Positions 20,495-33,372 of a stretch of DNA of 64,000 nt are shown piece after piece. A program made the position numbers and the translations under genes. A model generated the notes under the pieces. That model saw only the letters and a list, made by a program, of their open reading frames with translations. It had not been told where the DNA came from and searched no databases. Where the stretch lies: NCBI GenBank assembly GCA_024803745.1, contig JANJXV010000037.1, positions 10,679,001 to 10,743,000 on the forward strand, read 5' to 3'. The stretch's first letter is position 1. Every line of letters begins with the position of its first letter. This DNA comes from Megascapheus bottae (Eukaryota; Chordata; Mammalia; Rodentia; Geomyidae).

Positions 20495-21195
20495 TAATGT
20501 GTCAGTCACAGGGTGCTGTCCTTGAGCTCTCTCTTTTTTTTTTTTCCCAGTCCTGGGCTTGAGCTCAGGGCCTGAGCACTGTCCTTGAGATTTTTCTCAA
20601 GGCTAGAGCTCTACCACTTGAGCCTCAGCACCACTTCTGGCTTTTTCTAAGTATGTGGTACCGAGGAATCGAACCTGGGTCTTCATGCATGCTAGGCAAG
20701 CACTTTACCACTAGGCCAAACTCCCGGCCCCTCGTGAGCTCTTTTGCTTAAGGCTAGCCCTCTACCACTTTGAGCCACTGTGCTTTTTTTTTTGCCGGTC
20801 CTGGAGCTTGAACTCAGGGCCTGGGCACTGTCCTTGGACATTTTTTGCTCAAAGCTAGTACTCTACCACTTGAGCTACAGCATTACTTCTGGCTTTTTCT
20901 GTGTATGTGGTATCAAGGAATCAAACCCAGGGCTTTGTGCATGCTAGGTGAGCACTCTACCACTAGGCCATGCTCCTGGCCCTCACGGTGCTTCTTCCAT
21001 TATTCTGGTGGCTAATTATAGAGATAAAAGAGTTCATGGAGGAAGTAGAGCTCAGTGACAGCATCCAGGTCCCAAGTTCAAGCTCCACAATCTATTAAAA
21101 GAAAACTCCTTTCTGGACTGGCTTTGAATCACAATCCTCAGATCTTAGCCTCCTGAGTAGCTAGGATTGCAGGAATGCACCATCTTCACCCGGCT
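20495..21195 (-). mobile_element. B1-Geo SINE broken by two IDL-Geo copies
   Basis: Host pieces at 20495-20529, 20733-20785, 20984-21035 and 21112-21195. Inserts at 20530-20730 (duplication near GAGCTCT) and 20785-20983 (duplication near CACTGTGCT). A short Geo piece in plus orientation sits at about 21036-21105. Confidence 0.72.
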
Positions 21196-21477
21196 TTTAT
21201 TAGCTTTTTGTCTTCAATTAAACACCAAAGTCTGGAAGTGGAGTTGTGGCTCAAAGGGTAGAGCCCTAGCCTTGAGCACAAAAGCTCAGGAACAGTACAT
21301 AAACACTAAATTCAAGCCCCAGGACTAGAACACATCCAAAACAAATGATTAGTTGAGATGAGTGTCTTGCTTTTTGTTCAGGCTGTTCTTAAACTGTGAT
21401 CTTCCTGATCTCTGCCTCCTGAGAATCTGGGTTTACAGGTATGAGACTGCACTCCTGGTCTAGAGCATATCTTTCTT

Positions 21478-21672
21478 TTTTCTTTTTGCCAGTCTTGGGA
21501 TTTGAACTCAGGGCCTGAGCACTGTCCTTGGGCTTTCTCAAGGCTAGTGCTCTACTACTTGAGCCACAGCACCATTTCTAGCCTTTTTGATGTATGTGGT
21601 ACCAGGGAATAGAATACATGTGGTACAGCATAAAGATGCTTGATAAGCAAGCACTCTACCATTAGGCCACTA
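21478..21672 (-). mobile_element. IDL-Geo SINE
   Basis: TTTGCCAGTCTTGGGATTTG start. The IDL arm has a small internal insertion. Confidence 0.75.
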
Positions 21673-21679
21673 CAGAGTA

Positions 21680-22115
21680 TCTTTCTTTCTTAAAAAGAAT
21701 GAGTGGGAGTGGCTCAGGGACATTGGCCAATTCTCCAAAGAATCTTAGCTAAAACCAAAAGGAAGTCAATAATACAGGGATTTGCCCCAAGAGCTACCTG
21801 CCTGGATTAGTGGTCAACAGTCCACATATCTGCCATCCAGATCTCAGTCTGTAAACACCACTTACTAAATAATGAAGGCTCTTGTAGAAATAATTGATTC
21901 TAGGGCTAGGGAGGGTAAATATAAGTACAAGATAAACTTAGACTATCTCATCCTACTGGAAAATAGAGAAATGTTTAAAGAATGATGGGATAGAAGGATT
22001 CAGAAATTAGCTTGAAGGGGTTCCTAGTTGCAAAAGCAGGGACAAGTTGAGCAGCAAAATCTCAAAATATTATAATGTATTGAACTCATTAAGCAAAAAT
22101 ATATGGCTCTGGGCT
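21680..22115. other. unique intergenic sequence
   Basis: No repeat or gene recognised between an IDL-Geo and a (CA)n tract. Confidence 0.5.
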
Positions 22116-22118
22116 GGG

Positions 22119-22120
<2 letters not shown>

Positions 22121-22155
<35 letters not shown>
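22121..22155. repeat. (CA)n microsatellite
   Basis: About 35 nt, in AT-rich unique sequence. Confidence 0.97.
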
Positions 22156-22158
<3 letters not shown>

Positions 22159-22344
22159 GGAGATTAAAATTTTTTAAATGAGTATGTTGAAAATGTGCTA
22201 AAATGGAGTATTTACAGTTTATAAGTATCTTCCTATAAAATATCCATAGATTACAAAATGGAAAGCATAATTGTAGAGTAGAGAAAGCAGGCTCTCTCAA
22301 AAAATGTGTCCACGTCTTTTGTGTTGTTGTTGGTGGTGGTGGTC

Positions 22345-22565
22345 GTAGGACTTGAACTCTGGGCCTGGGCACTATCCCTGAGCTCTTCAGCTCAAGGCCA
22401 CCACCCTACCCCTTTAGCCACAGCAACCCTTCCAGTTTTCTAGTAGTTAATTGGAAGTAAGAGTCTCACAGACTTTAGTGCCCGGGCTGGCTTTGAACCA
22501 TGATCCTCAGATCTCAGCCTCTTATAGTAGCTAGAATTACGGGCATGAGCCACTGCGCCTGGCTT
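22345..22565 (-). mobile_element. B1-Geo SINE
   Basis: GGACTTGAACTCTGGGCCTG to GAGCCACTGCGCCTGGC, with a (GGT)n at its tail end. Confidence 0.83.
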
Positions 22566-23159
22566 TGTGTCCATATCTTAAGCCCCAGAATATGAGAAAG
22601 TTAGTTTCTTTGGAAAAAGAACTTTTCCAGACATAATAGGCAAGAACCTTAAGATAAGGAAATCAACTTAGATCATTCAAACGGCCTGTAACTTCAACAG
22701 CAGGTGTCTTTCCTATTTGTTTATTTGTTGTGCTGGTACTGGGATTTAAATCATGGTCTTGTTCAGATTTTCCCACTAAAGCCTCTGTAATATTACTTGA
22801 GCCATGCCTCCAGCCTTTTTTTCCACTGGTTGATTAAAAATGGAGTCCTGTGAACTTTTTTGCTTAGAACCTTGATTCTCTGGATTTCAGTCTCCGGAGT
22901 AGCTAGGATTATAGGTATTATCTTCTGGCATCTGACTATACATGTCCTTCTAAGAGATACACAGAAGAGAAGGATAGATGAAGTGATATATTTAAAAACA
23001 AGGATTCCCAAGGAAATCAAATAGCACCCAGAAGGTGGAAAATCAAGGAATAAATTCTCTCCTAGAGCCTTCAGAGGGAGAATAGCCTTCGTGCACCTTG
23101 GTTTTGACTGTGTGTTTTCAGAGATAAGAAGCTATAAATGTGTTATTTAAATCTAATTG

Positions 23160-23362
23160 GGGCCAGGAGCGTGGCCTAGTTAGTGCTTGCCTAACACACA
23201 TGAAACCCTGGGTTCAATTCCTCAATACCACATACACAGAAAAAGCTGGAAGTGGTGCTGTGGCTCAAGTGGTAGAGTGCTGGCCTTGAGAAAGCCCAAG
23301 AACAGTGCCCAGGCCCTGAGCTCAAGCCCCAGGACTGGCAAAAAAAAATAAAATAAATAAAG
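23160..23362 (+). mobile_element. IDL-Geo SINE
   Basis: CAGGAGCGTGGCCTAGTTAG left arm, AAATAAAATAAATAAA tail. Confidence 0.85.
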
Positions 23363-23465
23363 CCATTAGTCTGTTGCCACTTACAGTAGCATACGTAGGA
23401 CATGTATACATTGGCCAATGCCAGTTTTAAATAAATAATCTTTATAAACAGTCAAAGTCATGCCC

Positions 23466-23580
23466 ATGCCTGGCATCATGGCACAGTGTTGTAATCCAAG
23501 CATTTGGGAGGGCACAGAGGCAGGCAGATCAAGAGTCTAAGGCCACTCTGGGGCTCTTAGTAAGGCCATGGCTCAGAACA
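23466..23580 (+). mobile_element. B1 monomer
   Basis: GTTGTAATCCAAGCATTTGG and GAGGCAGGCAGATCAAGAG, the classical rodent B1 form, unlike the B1-type arm of the dimers. Confidence 0.75.
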
Positions 23581-23789
23581 ACCAGAACACTATTATATCA
23601 ACTCGTACACAGAGCTGCTTGAATTCCAACAGCACTCACACACATACACATAGACACACATACATATCAGCAATAAAAATACCAGTTGATAGAACCCAAA
23701 GAAAGGGATATCACATTGCTTCTGTGATGTGTCCTGTGCTATTCTCATCACAAGGACACATGAGACAAAGCCAAGTTGAGGTATATATA

Positions 23790-23975
23790 TTCCAGTCCTG
23801 GGGCTTGAAGTCAGGGGCTGGGCACTGTCTCTAAGCTTCTTTTGTTCTAGGCTAGCACTCTACCACTTGAGCCACAGAACCACGTTCAGGCTTTTCTGCT
23901 TATGTGGTATTGAGGAATTGAATCCAGGGCTCTATGCATGCTAGTCAGGCACTCTACCACTAAGCCACATTTCTA
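23790..23975 (-). mobile_element. IDL-Geo SINE
   Basis: CCAGTCCTGGGGCTTGAAG to CTCTACCACTAAGCCACA. Confidence 0.78.
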
Positions 23976-24149
23976 GTTCATGTATATATATTTTTTCTGT
24001 TACCAATGTTTGAACTCATGCTCACTCACTCAGTTTGCTTACTCTCAGCAGTCACCCTATCTCTGAGCCACACCTCCAGCCCATAGACATTCCATAAAGT
24101 AACCAGACTAAACGCTTTACAAATGTCAAAGTCTTAAAAATTAAGGAAA

Positions 24150-24430
24150 GAAATCTGGGTGCTGGTGGCTCCCCTATAATCTTCGCTATTCTGAAGGCTG
24201 AGATCATGAGAATTACAGCTCCAAGTCAGCCTGGACAAGAAAGTACAAGACCTTCTGATCTACAATTAACCATCAAAAAGTCAGAAGTGACTTTCTTCAG
24301 TCATTGGAAAAAAGAAAAAAAAGTCACAAGTGAAGCTGTGGCTCAAGAGTGTCGGCCTTGAGTGAATAAGCTCAGAGAAAGCCCCAGACCCTGAGTTCAA
24401 ACCCCAGGACTGGCAAAAGAAAAAAAAACT
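24150..24430 (+). mobile_element. B1-Geo SINE, diverged
   Basis: TGGTGGCTCCCCTATAATC left arm, GACCCTGAGTTCAAACCCCA in the Geo arm. Confidence 0.7.
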
Positions 24431-24949
24431 CTAGACTAGAGAGATGTGGCTCAAGAGGTAGAGTGACTGTTGAGAGTGAGCAAAGGTAGAATTATGTATA
24501 AGGTTTTTCTGCTCTTAAGATTTCTTTGTTTGGCAGTGCTGTGAACTGAGCCTACGCTCTTACATTTTTGGAGTTCACTTCAATAAATATCTGCTACATG
24601 ACGGTCATTGTGTCTGGTCCTGGGGAAACTGGAAAAGTAACAATGCAGGCCTGCAATGTGCACAAGGCAGGACTACCAGAGGTGAGCTATGTCCAGGATG
24701 GAAGCTAAGAACAGAGTGTTGCCAGAATTCCTAACCCCAATCAAGTATGGGGAGGCAGGAGGAGAGATACTGGAGATTGTGGTCTTCAGTTTTTCTCTTT
24801 AAAATAACCGTGAAGTCAAGGCCTCCTCAAAGGATGCTGCAAGTTGCATCTAGACTGAGAGCCCAGAGGAGGGAGAGGAATGTGGAGAATTCAGTCTATA
24901 AAGCATGGGTGGTTGGTGGGCCGAGCTTAGGGTTCAATCTGGGGTGAAA

Positions 24950-25283
24950 AGAACATGAAACAGTAGACGGCATGTGCTGTGTGGAGAGTCCTGAGGGATC
25001 CATGGGAGAAGGTGGGAATGGGGCCAGGCTGTCCTCATTGGCCACCGTGCATAGGCCCCAGAGACCAGAGTAGCCCCTGACTAGGCAGCAGCCTCACATC
25101 CTCATCTGGGCTGCGTGCTGAGCGGGGCCTCTGGAGCCAGGCCCAATCTGTTTCCTTCTATTCTTTGACAGGAAGCTCCTGGAGAGGCGGCCCCCACCGC
25201 CCCGCCCCGCACTCCCTCTCCCTTCTTTACTATGGATAGAGTCTCCACTGAGTGCAGGCCCACTGGCCACATACCCAGCTGAT
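24950..25283 (+). promoter_or_regulatory. ECSCR: probable ECSCR promoter / 5' UTR
   Basis: A repeat-free stretch directly 5' of the start codon. It has an ETS-type CAGGAAGC at 25169-25176 and a GC-box cluster at about 25196-25210. There is no TATA box. ETS sites are common in endothelial promoters, so the match fits the known expression, but the start site is not defined. Confidence 0.4.
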
Positions 25284-25344
25284 ATGGGAAGCACTGGAAC
25301 CACACAACTGTTCTGGGCAAGCCTAGGCTTGCTTCTGCTCCAAG
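25284..25344 (+). CDS. ECSCR: ECSCR coding exon 1 (signal peptide)
   Basis: ATG at 25284 opens MGSTGTTQLFWASLGLLLLQ, a typical signal peptide, followed by a GTAAGG donor after one base of codon 21. Human starts MGTAGAMQLCW, so the start choice agrees with homology. Confidence 0.94.
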
Positions 25345-28300
25345 GTAAGGGATGCCTGCCACTTTCCTTCCATTTCTGCCTGTCCATTCTCTCCAGGACA
25401 CACACCACGATTCTGCCTGTGGAGGGAAATTCCACAGGCTTTCCATTTGGATTGAGAAGTGGGTATTGCCATTTGTGGGAAGTTTTCAAGGGTGAACCCT
25501 AAAGAAGCTGGGCCTCTCCCCCTCTAAAATGTGGAAAGAGGCTGACTAGGTGTGAGACCCACTAGAGAGCTCTTTCCAGGGGTGCACAGCCAGGAGAAGC
25601 TGCCACTGCCCGGTGAGCCTTCCTCCTGGTCTGAGTACCACGGTCACGCTGTGGACAGTTTTAATACAAAATTGCTACACCTCAGGCTTCATAGATGTCT
25701 TCCTTCTCCTCTTCCTTCTTTTTCTTCTTTGTGTCTGTCCTGTGGTTTGAACTCAGGGCTGGAGCATTGTTACTGAGTTTCTTTGGCTGAAGGCTACGCT
25801 TTACCACTTGAGCCACTGTTCAGCTTCTGTTTTGTTTATTTTTGTGGTGGAGAGAGATGATAGTTAAATGAAGTTACGAGTCTCATCATCTTTTCTACCT
25901 GGACTGGATTTGAACCATAATCCTCAGATCTTACTCTATTGAAAAGCTAGAATTACAAGCGCTACCAGCTCGAGGTTTTTTTCTTTTTCCCTTTAAGCAG
26001 TTACAATCTGTGAATGCCAAATGCTGACTTTAAGCTCCAATCATAGCAAGAATGCCTCAGGTTTGAGACAAAAAATTATTCATCAAGGAGGATGTGGATG
26101 GCACTGGGGACTAAATGAGACAGCATCCCTCTCCCCTAGAAGATGGCTCAGAGGCAGTACCTCTCACAGGGGCCTGTAAGTCCTAAAGCAGCTCATAAGG
26201 ATCCATTTGCTCATGGCTGTTGGGGGCCATAAGAAAGCCCAGGATACTCTGACTCACAGGGCAGCAACTTCCCTTTGGTCACCCGCCCCCCCCCCCTAAC
26301 AAATCCTCTGTGAAGATTTATAAGGCTGTGTTCCACTGTGATTACACTTGGATGGAGAGGGCTAACAGCCCTGCTTGGTAGTATGGTGAGAGGGCTGAGA
26401 ACCAGTATACCCTGCCTCCTGGAGACGTCAGACATTTCTCTGAAAGCCCATGGTCTGAGAGTAAAAGTCTGACAGTCTCTCCTCTCTCAGGAGCCAGTCA
26501 GAGATTGGAGCTGGGGCTGGTAAGCCATGGCTTCACATCCACTGTCCAGGCCAGTGCATGGGTCAGGGCTTCCAATGTCTATGCCCTCTTCTCCTAACCT
26601 TATTACCTTGTGTCATTCTCTATCTTTTTATTGATTTTAAAATCAGTCATGGAGCTTGAACTCAGGGCCTGGGTGCTATCCTTGAGTCCTTTTTATTTAT
26701 TGTCTGTCATGGGGCTTGAACTCATGGGTGCTGTTGCTGAGCTCTTCAGCTCAAGGCTGGTGCTCTCCCACTTAAACCAGAGCACCACTTCTGGTTTTCT
26801 GGTGGTTAACTGGAGTTTCACAGACTTTAGTGCCCAGACTGGCTTTGAACCATGATCCTCAGATCTCAGCCTCCTGAGTAGCTAGCATTACAAGCGTGAG
26901 CCACTGGTGCCCGGCTATCCTTGAGTTCTTTTGCTCATGGCTAGCACACTACCACTTGGAGCCACCGAGCCACTTCCGCTCCTTATATTCCTTTGGTATT
27001 TTTGGTAGATTGGAACCCAGGGCCTTGCTCTTACTAGGCAGACATTCTTCCACTTAAGCCATACCCTCAAGGGAACCTCCTACTTTCTCACTTCTAGAGA
27101 TCACTTGACTAAAGCTTTGTTTTTGGTAGACTGAGGACTCCTTTTGAGCATATTTGTGCCTGCAAAGGGACTTGAATGTTCATAGCGACAGAGCAGACTT
27201 TACACCTGGAGGATTTGAAAGAATCAGTAAATTGAAATGTCTAGGGCTGAGCATGATTGAGCATGGGCTGATTTTATCAGGCACTGTATTAGGAGCTTTG
27301 TATCCATTTTTTTCTCACAATAATTTATAGAGCATAATATCATTTGCTTATTTATTTTTGGCTCTGGTGAGAGGACCAGACAACCATCAGTTTTGACTAC
27401 ACTAAAAACATATTCCAACCCAGAACAACACCCCCTTTCCCTCCCTTGCAGTTATTTATTTATTTTTATATTTTTTATGATGGTTCTGTGGCTTAAACTC
27501 AGGGCTGAGGTCCTGTTCCTGCACTTCTTTTTTTTCTCAAGGTGGGTGCTCAATCACTTCAGGCACAGATCCAGTACTGGCTTTTTGCTGGTTAACTGGA
27601 GGTGAGTGTCTCATGGGCTTTCCTACCTGGACTGACCTCAAACCATGATCCTCAAACTTCAGCCCCCTCACTAGCTAGGAATACAAGCATGAGCCACTGG
27701 CTCTTGGCCCTTCCCTTGCATTTTAATGAAGAAAAACCTGAAGCTCAAGTCAGGCAGTAGATGACAGTGAGAACTTGAATCCAAGCCAACCAGACTCTAA
27801 AATACATGGTTTGAAAGGTATACTGAACTGTGCTGCTAAGGAAAACTAGGGCATAGATGTACACAGACTGGGAGGAAACGAAGCAGGTAAGGGCTTGGGA
27901 GTAGAGACTAGGAAAATCAGAAATTTCTATACCCAGAGTTTTTTAAGTGTCTGCATGCCTCGTAGTTAGCAACCCCCCAAAATAGATGTTCCCTAAATCC
28001 CTTCCCTACTCACAGAGGTGTCTTTACAGGTAAGAAAGTGAGAGAGGAGAGTTATAAAGAGGGCATATCACGGAGACTTATTACTTTGGAACTCTTTCCA
28101 AGCTTCTACATTGTGTTCTTTCTTAGGCCTTATAGAACTCAGATAGTATAAATAAGGTATACTTGATCAGTAATCGATAGTTTCAAGATGGCCTTGAGCC
28201 AGCTAGTATGACCTAGCTACTCAGGAAGCCGAGATCTTAGGATCAAAATTCAAAACCAGCCCCGGCATTAAAGTCCTAGAGACTCTTATTTCCAATTAAC

Positions 28301-28859
28301 CACTAGAAAACTGGAAGTGATGCTATGGTTCAAGGGATAGGGCAGTATCCTTGAGCTGAAGAGCTCAGGGACGGTGCCCAGGCCCAGAGTTCAAGGCCTC
28401 TCCCACCCCCCTGAGAAAGTGGTTCTTTCTAGCCGGGGTTTCTTATAAATTTTAATTCTTCTCTGGCCTCTCTGTTCACAAGGGAATGGGGCTATCGGAT
28501 CTTGACCTGGAAAAACATGGCCCAGAGTCTGAGAAACCTGGGCTTGGAAACAATTCATTTTACACTATACAAGTGATAGCTCCATGGAGGAAGGTAATGG
28601 ATTAAGGAAAATAAACAGACTAAGCAGCTGAGGTGGGTCCCTGGCATCCAGCCAACTCTGTCCTCCCAGGTTCATGTTCCATGTTTCCCTGATGAAGAGA
28701 GGCCAAAGGAGCAGCAGCAGGGCCAGGCCTGGGGAATGGAGGGACGGGAACCCAGCTGGGTGGTTCCACTTCCCCACGTTGTTTTCCTTTCACATTGTTC
28801 ACAGTTTTCAAGAATGATTTCATTGTGGAAAGTGGGCAAACACAACCTGACCTTTCAGG

Positions 28860-28900
<41 letters not shown>

Positions 28901-31766
28901 CATACAGATCTACACAGAGGCCCACAGAAGTACACGTGGATATAGAGAGCAGCGAATGAGCGACTAGAGACTCCCAGTAACTGACTCCTCTCTGGCTTTG
29001 ACCAGTAATGACCATCTTGGAAATCACACTGCTTGTGAGAATAAAATGGTTCTTCTTCCAGAAGCTTTAGTCCTCTGCTGCTCATACTTCACATCTTGCT
29101 TCCTGTGCAGCCATCTGGCTGGGGGAAAGCAGAGAGAGAACCCCAATGTAAGCCCCATTTTGTTCACCTTCCCATGTTTCTCTTGTCTCTTCCTTGGGGC
29201 GGGGCCAGAGAGACAATGTTCACAGGGAAAACAATGGCTCATACCTAGAGATCTAGAGTACTGGGTCCTTGTCCACACATGGCAGGTTGTTGCTTCTCCG
29301 CTTTTAGATATGTCACTAATTAAAAAATAATCTTCCTTTGACCTTGTGTCAGGTTGGCTTAACATCCCAGGGACTGAAGAGAGAGGAAAAGTATTCTGGG
29401 ACTCTGAATCATAAAGTGGTTGTGACAATACAACTGAGTCCTGTCTCAGAGGAAGCAGCGGTGTAAGCTGGGGTCCACATCCTTTAACTCTCTGCCAAGT
29501 GTCTCCCGTTCACCATGGAGGGCCTGGGATGACCTGGATTCTGTTATGGAATTTGATGAGCAGGAGACTTACTGAACTAGTCTATGTGGTTTCTCTTGCA
29601 GGTCACAACTCCCAACCCACAACAACCCAGACCTCTCAAGGTAAGGTGAATTTAAAGGGCCCACTCCAGCATTTGGGCTTTGAAACTTACAATGGATGTG
29701 AGAGGAGGGAGCTCTGAGATAGTTTTGCACTGACTGCAGTCAACTGGGACTGAGGCCAAAGCTCTCAGATGCCCAGTCAGCTTGGCCTAAGTCTAATATG
29801 CCTTGAAAGAGAAGACAGATTAGCTGGGCACCAGTGGCTCACACCTGTAATCCTAGCTACTGAGCAGTCTAAGATGGAAGGATTGTGGTTCAAAGCCAGC
29901 CCAGGCAGAAAAGTCAGTGCGACTCTTACCTCCAATTAATCACAGAAAAAGCCACAAGTGCAGCTGTGGCTCAAAGTAGCAGGGCACTAGCTTGGAATAA
30001 AAGAGCTCAGGGACAGCACCCAGGCTCTGGGTTCAAGCCACACGAGTGACAAAGAAAAAGGGAGAAGAAAGATTAATGGTCAAGGAAGAGGAAGGTAGGG
30101 AGAAAGACCAGCAAACACCAGACTGAAGAATTAAAGAGTCAGAGCAATAAGAGTAGTAGAAGCTCAGCCACTGATCATGTGTTACAGGAGTCTTCAGCAC
30201 TCTCCTAGTGACCACGGAGTCAACTTTTCCCAACCCAGGTGAGTCAGTATGGCTGCCAGCTGCTTCCAGCCTCTCACATCCCAACCCCAGCCATTCAGAC
30301 CTGCCTGGATCCCAGAGGTTCTTGGATGGGCAGGGGAGTGTGGCACTACCTCTTCATCTGCCTCTGTTTTTTTAGGAAGCCAATCTTCTTCAGAACCTAG
30401 CAGCCCAAGGCTTCTGTCCAGCACCAGTGCCCCAGGTACTCTGCCATTGAGACTTCAACTGTCACCCAGGGAAAGTCCTGGGGTACAGAGGAGCCAGACA
30501 GTTCTGCCCTACAGGAGAATATAGACATGTAGAAGAAGGGACAGGTTTGGGCCGGGAATTTGGCCTACTGGTAGAGTGCTTGCCTAGCATGCACGAAGAC
30601 CCGGGTTCGATTCCTCGGTACCACATATGTAGCAAAAAACCAGAAGTGGTGCTGTGGCTCAAGTGGTAGCCTTGAGAAAACCCAGGGACAGTGCTCAGGC
30701 CCTGAGCCCAAGCCCAGGACTGGAAAAAAAAAAAAAAAGAAAAAGAAAACAACAAGAAGGGACAGACAAACAAGCCTCACATTGACAATTCCAAAGCAGG
30801 GTGACAGGACCTGGGGGAGGGAGTGTGTGAGGAACAGAAGATACCGAGGGGCCCAGGTAAATATCAGCTACTTTATATTTGAGGTCCAGAGACAGATTCT
30901 AGAGAGAGTAAATTCAGGAGTTGAGCCCAAGAAGGACTTAAGGCAGCACGTCAAGATTGGAGTGGCACTGTGGCTCAAGGGGTAGGGCAATAGCCTTGAG
31001 CTGAAGTGCTCAAGGACAAAGCCCAGGCCCAGAGTTCAAGTCCCAAAACTGACAACAAAAATTGTGAAGATGGGGTGGAGGGTGGGAAGATTTATATAAT
31101 CTAGGCAGAACAAACTGCAAAGATAAAGACCCAGAGATGAGCCAGAGAAATTGTCCCTTTGAAAGCAGTAAAGGATTTAGGTCTCACAAGCCCTCAGTGC
31201 ATTTGTGCTGGGTTGAGGCCGGACAGTCCACACATGCGTCTTAATCCACAGGCATTCCCCAGGAGGCCTCACCAGGCCCCCCAGCATCCCCTAAGCCTGT
31301 GATGCTGAGGTCAAGCACCGTGGAGGGTCACTCCCCATCCTTGCTGGGCCTGACCCAGTCTCAGACACAGAAGCACACATCAGGACTTGGTGAGTACCCA
31401 GAGCTGGTGGGGCAGAGGTGTCCCTGGGTTTATGTCTGGGTAGATGCTTCTCCTCTTCAGGAGGCCCTGGAGCTGGAGGCTAGGGAAAGAATGGGGTGCT
31501 GTTGAGGTCAGGAGCCCACACCAGGAACACCCTGGTTGCAAAATAATAGTAAGTTTGAAGAGGAGTAGAAACAGGAAGTTGAGCCTTGTTACAATGAAGG
31601 CAAAACAAATCTGGGCTTAGGACTGAATGACACTAAGTACAAGGGGGGAGTGGGGAAGTGAGAAAAAGTTGGGAAGGTTAGTTAAGCCTTTCTCCCAGCA
31701 GGCTGGACAAGGGTGGATGCGCTACATCTTTGCCCTTTGCTTTAGGTGCAGACACAGGGGCCGCGC

Positions 31767-31815
<49 letters not shown>

Positions 31816-32852
31816 AGGTATGTCCTGTGTGTACACACAGGAAGAAGACAGATATTGGGATAGCTTGGTGACCTTTTTTCCAAAGGTCCTCAAGAGCTAT
31901 GGCGCTTAGATGTTTCATATGCCTAGATTGATTTGAGAGGGGAGTGGTTAGAGGGAGGAACATGGAGCTGCTGTCTATCAGACCTAAAGTACAATGAATT
32001 GAACAGGGGAAGAGAGGAGTACAAATCACGTATTAAAAGAACCACGTACCTGTATCCCTCAACTGGAATCCTGGCGTGTTGGATTGGGGCCTAATAATAA
32101 ACATCTGCTATCTTATTTTCGGCAATCTTGACTGAGATTAATCTCAACAGAGATGTCTACCATGACCAGTCTGGCTTCCTAAATCCATAGCATAAATCCC
32201 TTTTCTCTGGGACTCAAGGGATGGTGAGAAACATCTAGAACCTTCTGAAGGCCTCTGGAATCAGGAATATGAGGAATCAATGAGGCTGGTCACATCTCCG
32301 CAGCTGTAACCTCTCTCCTCATGGGATCTAGTTACAGTGGCAGAAGAAGTCTTACCTGACTGGGGCAGGGCTGGGAGGGCAGGAAGGAAGTGGCTGTCTC
32401 TAGTAGGCCATGCTAGTCCCCTTCATTGATAGGCTACACTCCATTCTGTTTCAGAAACATCTCAAAATGCTACTCTCAGTTCAATCACCATGAGCCTGAG
32501 AACAAGGGAAGACTTGACCATTGTGCCTAGCCCCACTTCAGAGAGTGTGCTCACCGTGGCTGCCTTTGGTGAGTGAAGAAGGGAAGGGTGGGATGTGGAA
32601 GGGGACCCCGCTTGAGAAAATGATGTGGAAAGCTGGGTGCGGTGGCTCACACCTGTAATCCTAGCTACTCAGGAGGCTGCGATCTGAAGTTCGCAATTCA
32701 AAGCCAGCCCTGGCACCAAAGTCTGTGAATTAACCACTGGAAAACTGGAAGTGGTGCGGTGGCTCCAAGGGGTAGGGTAGTAGCCTTGAGCAGAAGAGCT
32801 CAAGAACAGCACCCAGGCCCAGAGTTCAAGCCCTGCAACCAGAAAAAGAAAG

Positions 32853-32907
<55 letters not shown>

Positions 32908-33297
32908 GTCTATTGGCTTGTTAAGCATCTTTTGATTCCATTGGGCTCCATGGATTCTGCTGGGCTGAGACCTGACTACAGAGAACAGCCTCTGTTGTTG
33001 TGTAGAGAAGCGGAATCCACTTTGCTTGCAGAGCCTGTCTTATTGTACTTAGTTCTTTTTCTTTTTCTGTTTTGGTTGGTCATGGGGCTTGAACACTGGG
33101 CCTGGGCACTGTCCCCAAGCTCTTTAGCTCAAGACTACTGTTCTACCACTTGAGCCAGAGAGCCGCTTCCAGTTTTCTGGTGGTTAATTGGAGATAAGAG
33201 TTTCGCAGAATTTTGTGCCCAGGCTGGTTTTGAGCTGCAATCCTCAGATCTCAGATAGGATTACAGTCATGAGGAGCCACTGGTACCCAGCTCTTAG

Positions 33298-33372
<75 letters not shown>

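Noticed and set aside
25094..25489. 131- and 114-codon minus frames opposite the ECSCR first exon
   Set aside because: GC-rich promoter sequence with no homology. ECSCR on plus explains the region.
31627..32029. Poly-Gln (+), poly-Leu (-) and poly-Ala (-) frames
   Set aside because: They are alternative frames of the AGC repeat. Splice phase and flanking homology select the poly-Ser frame of ECSCR.
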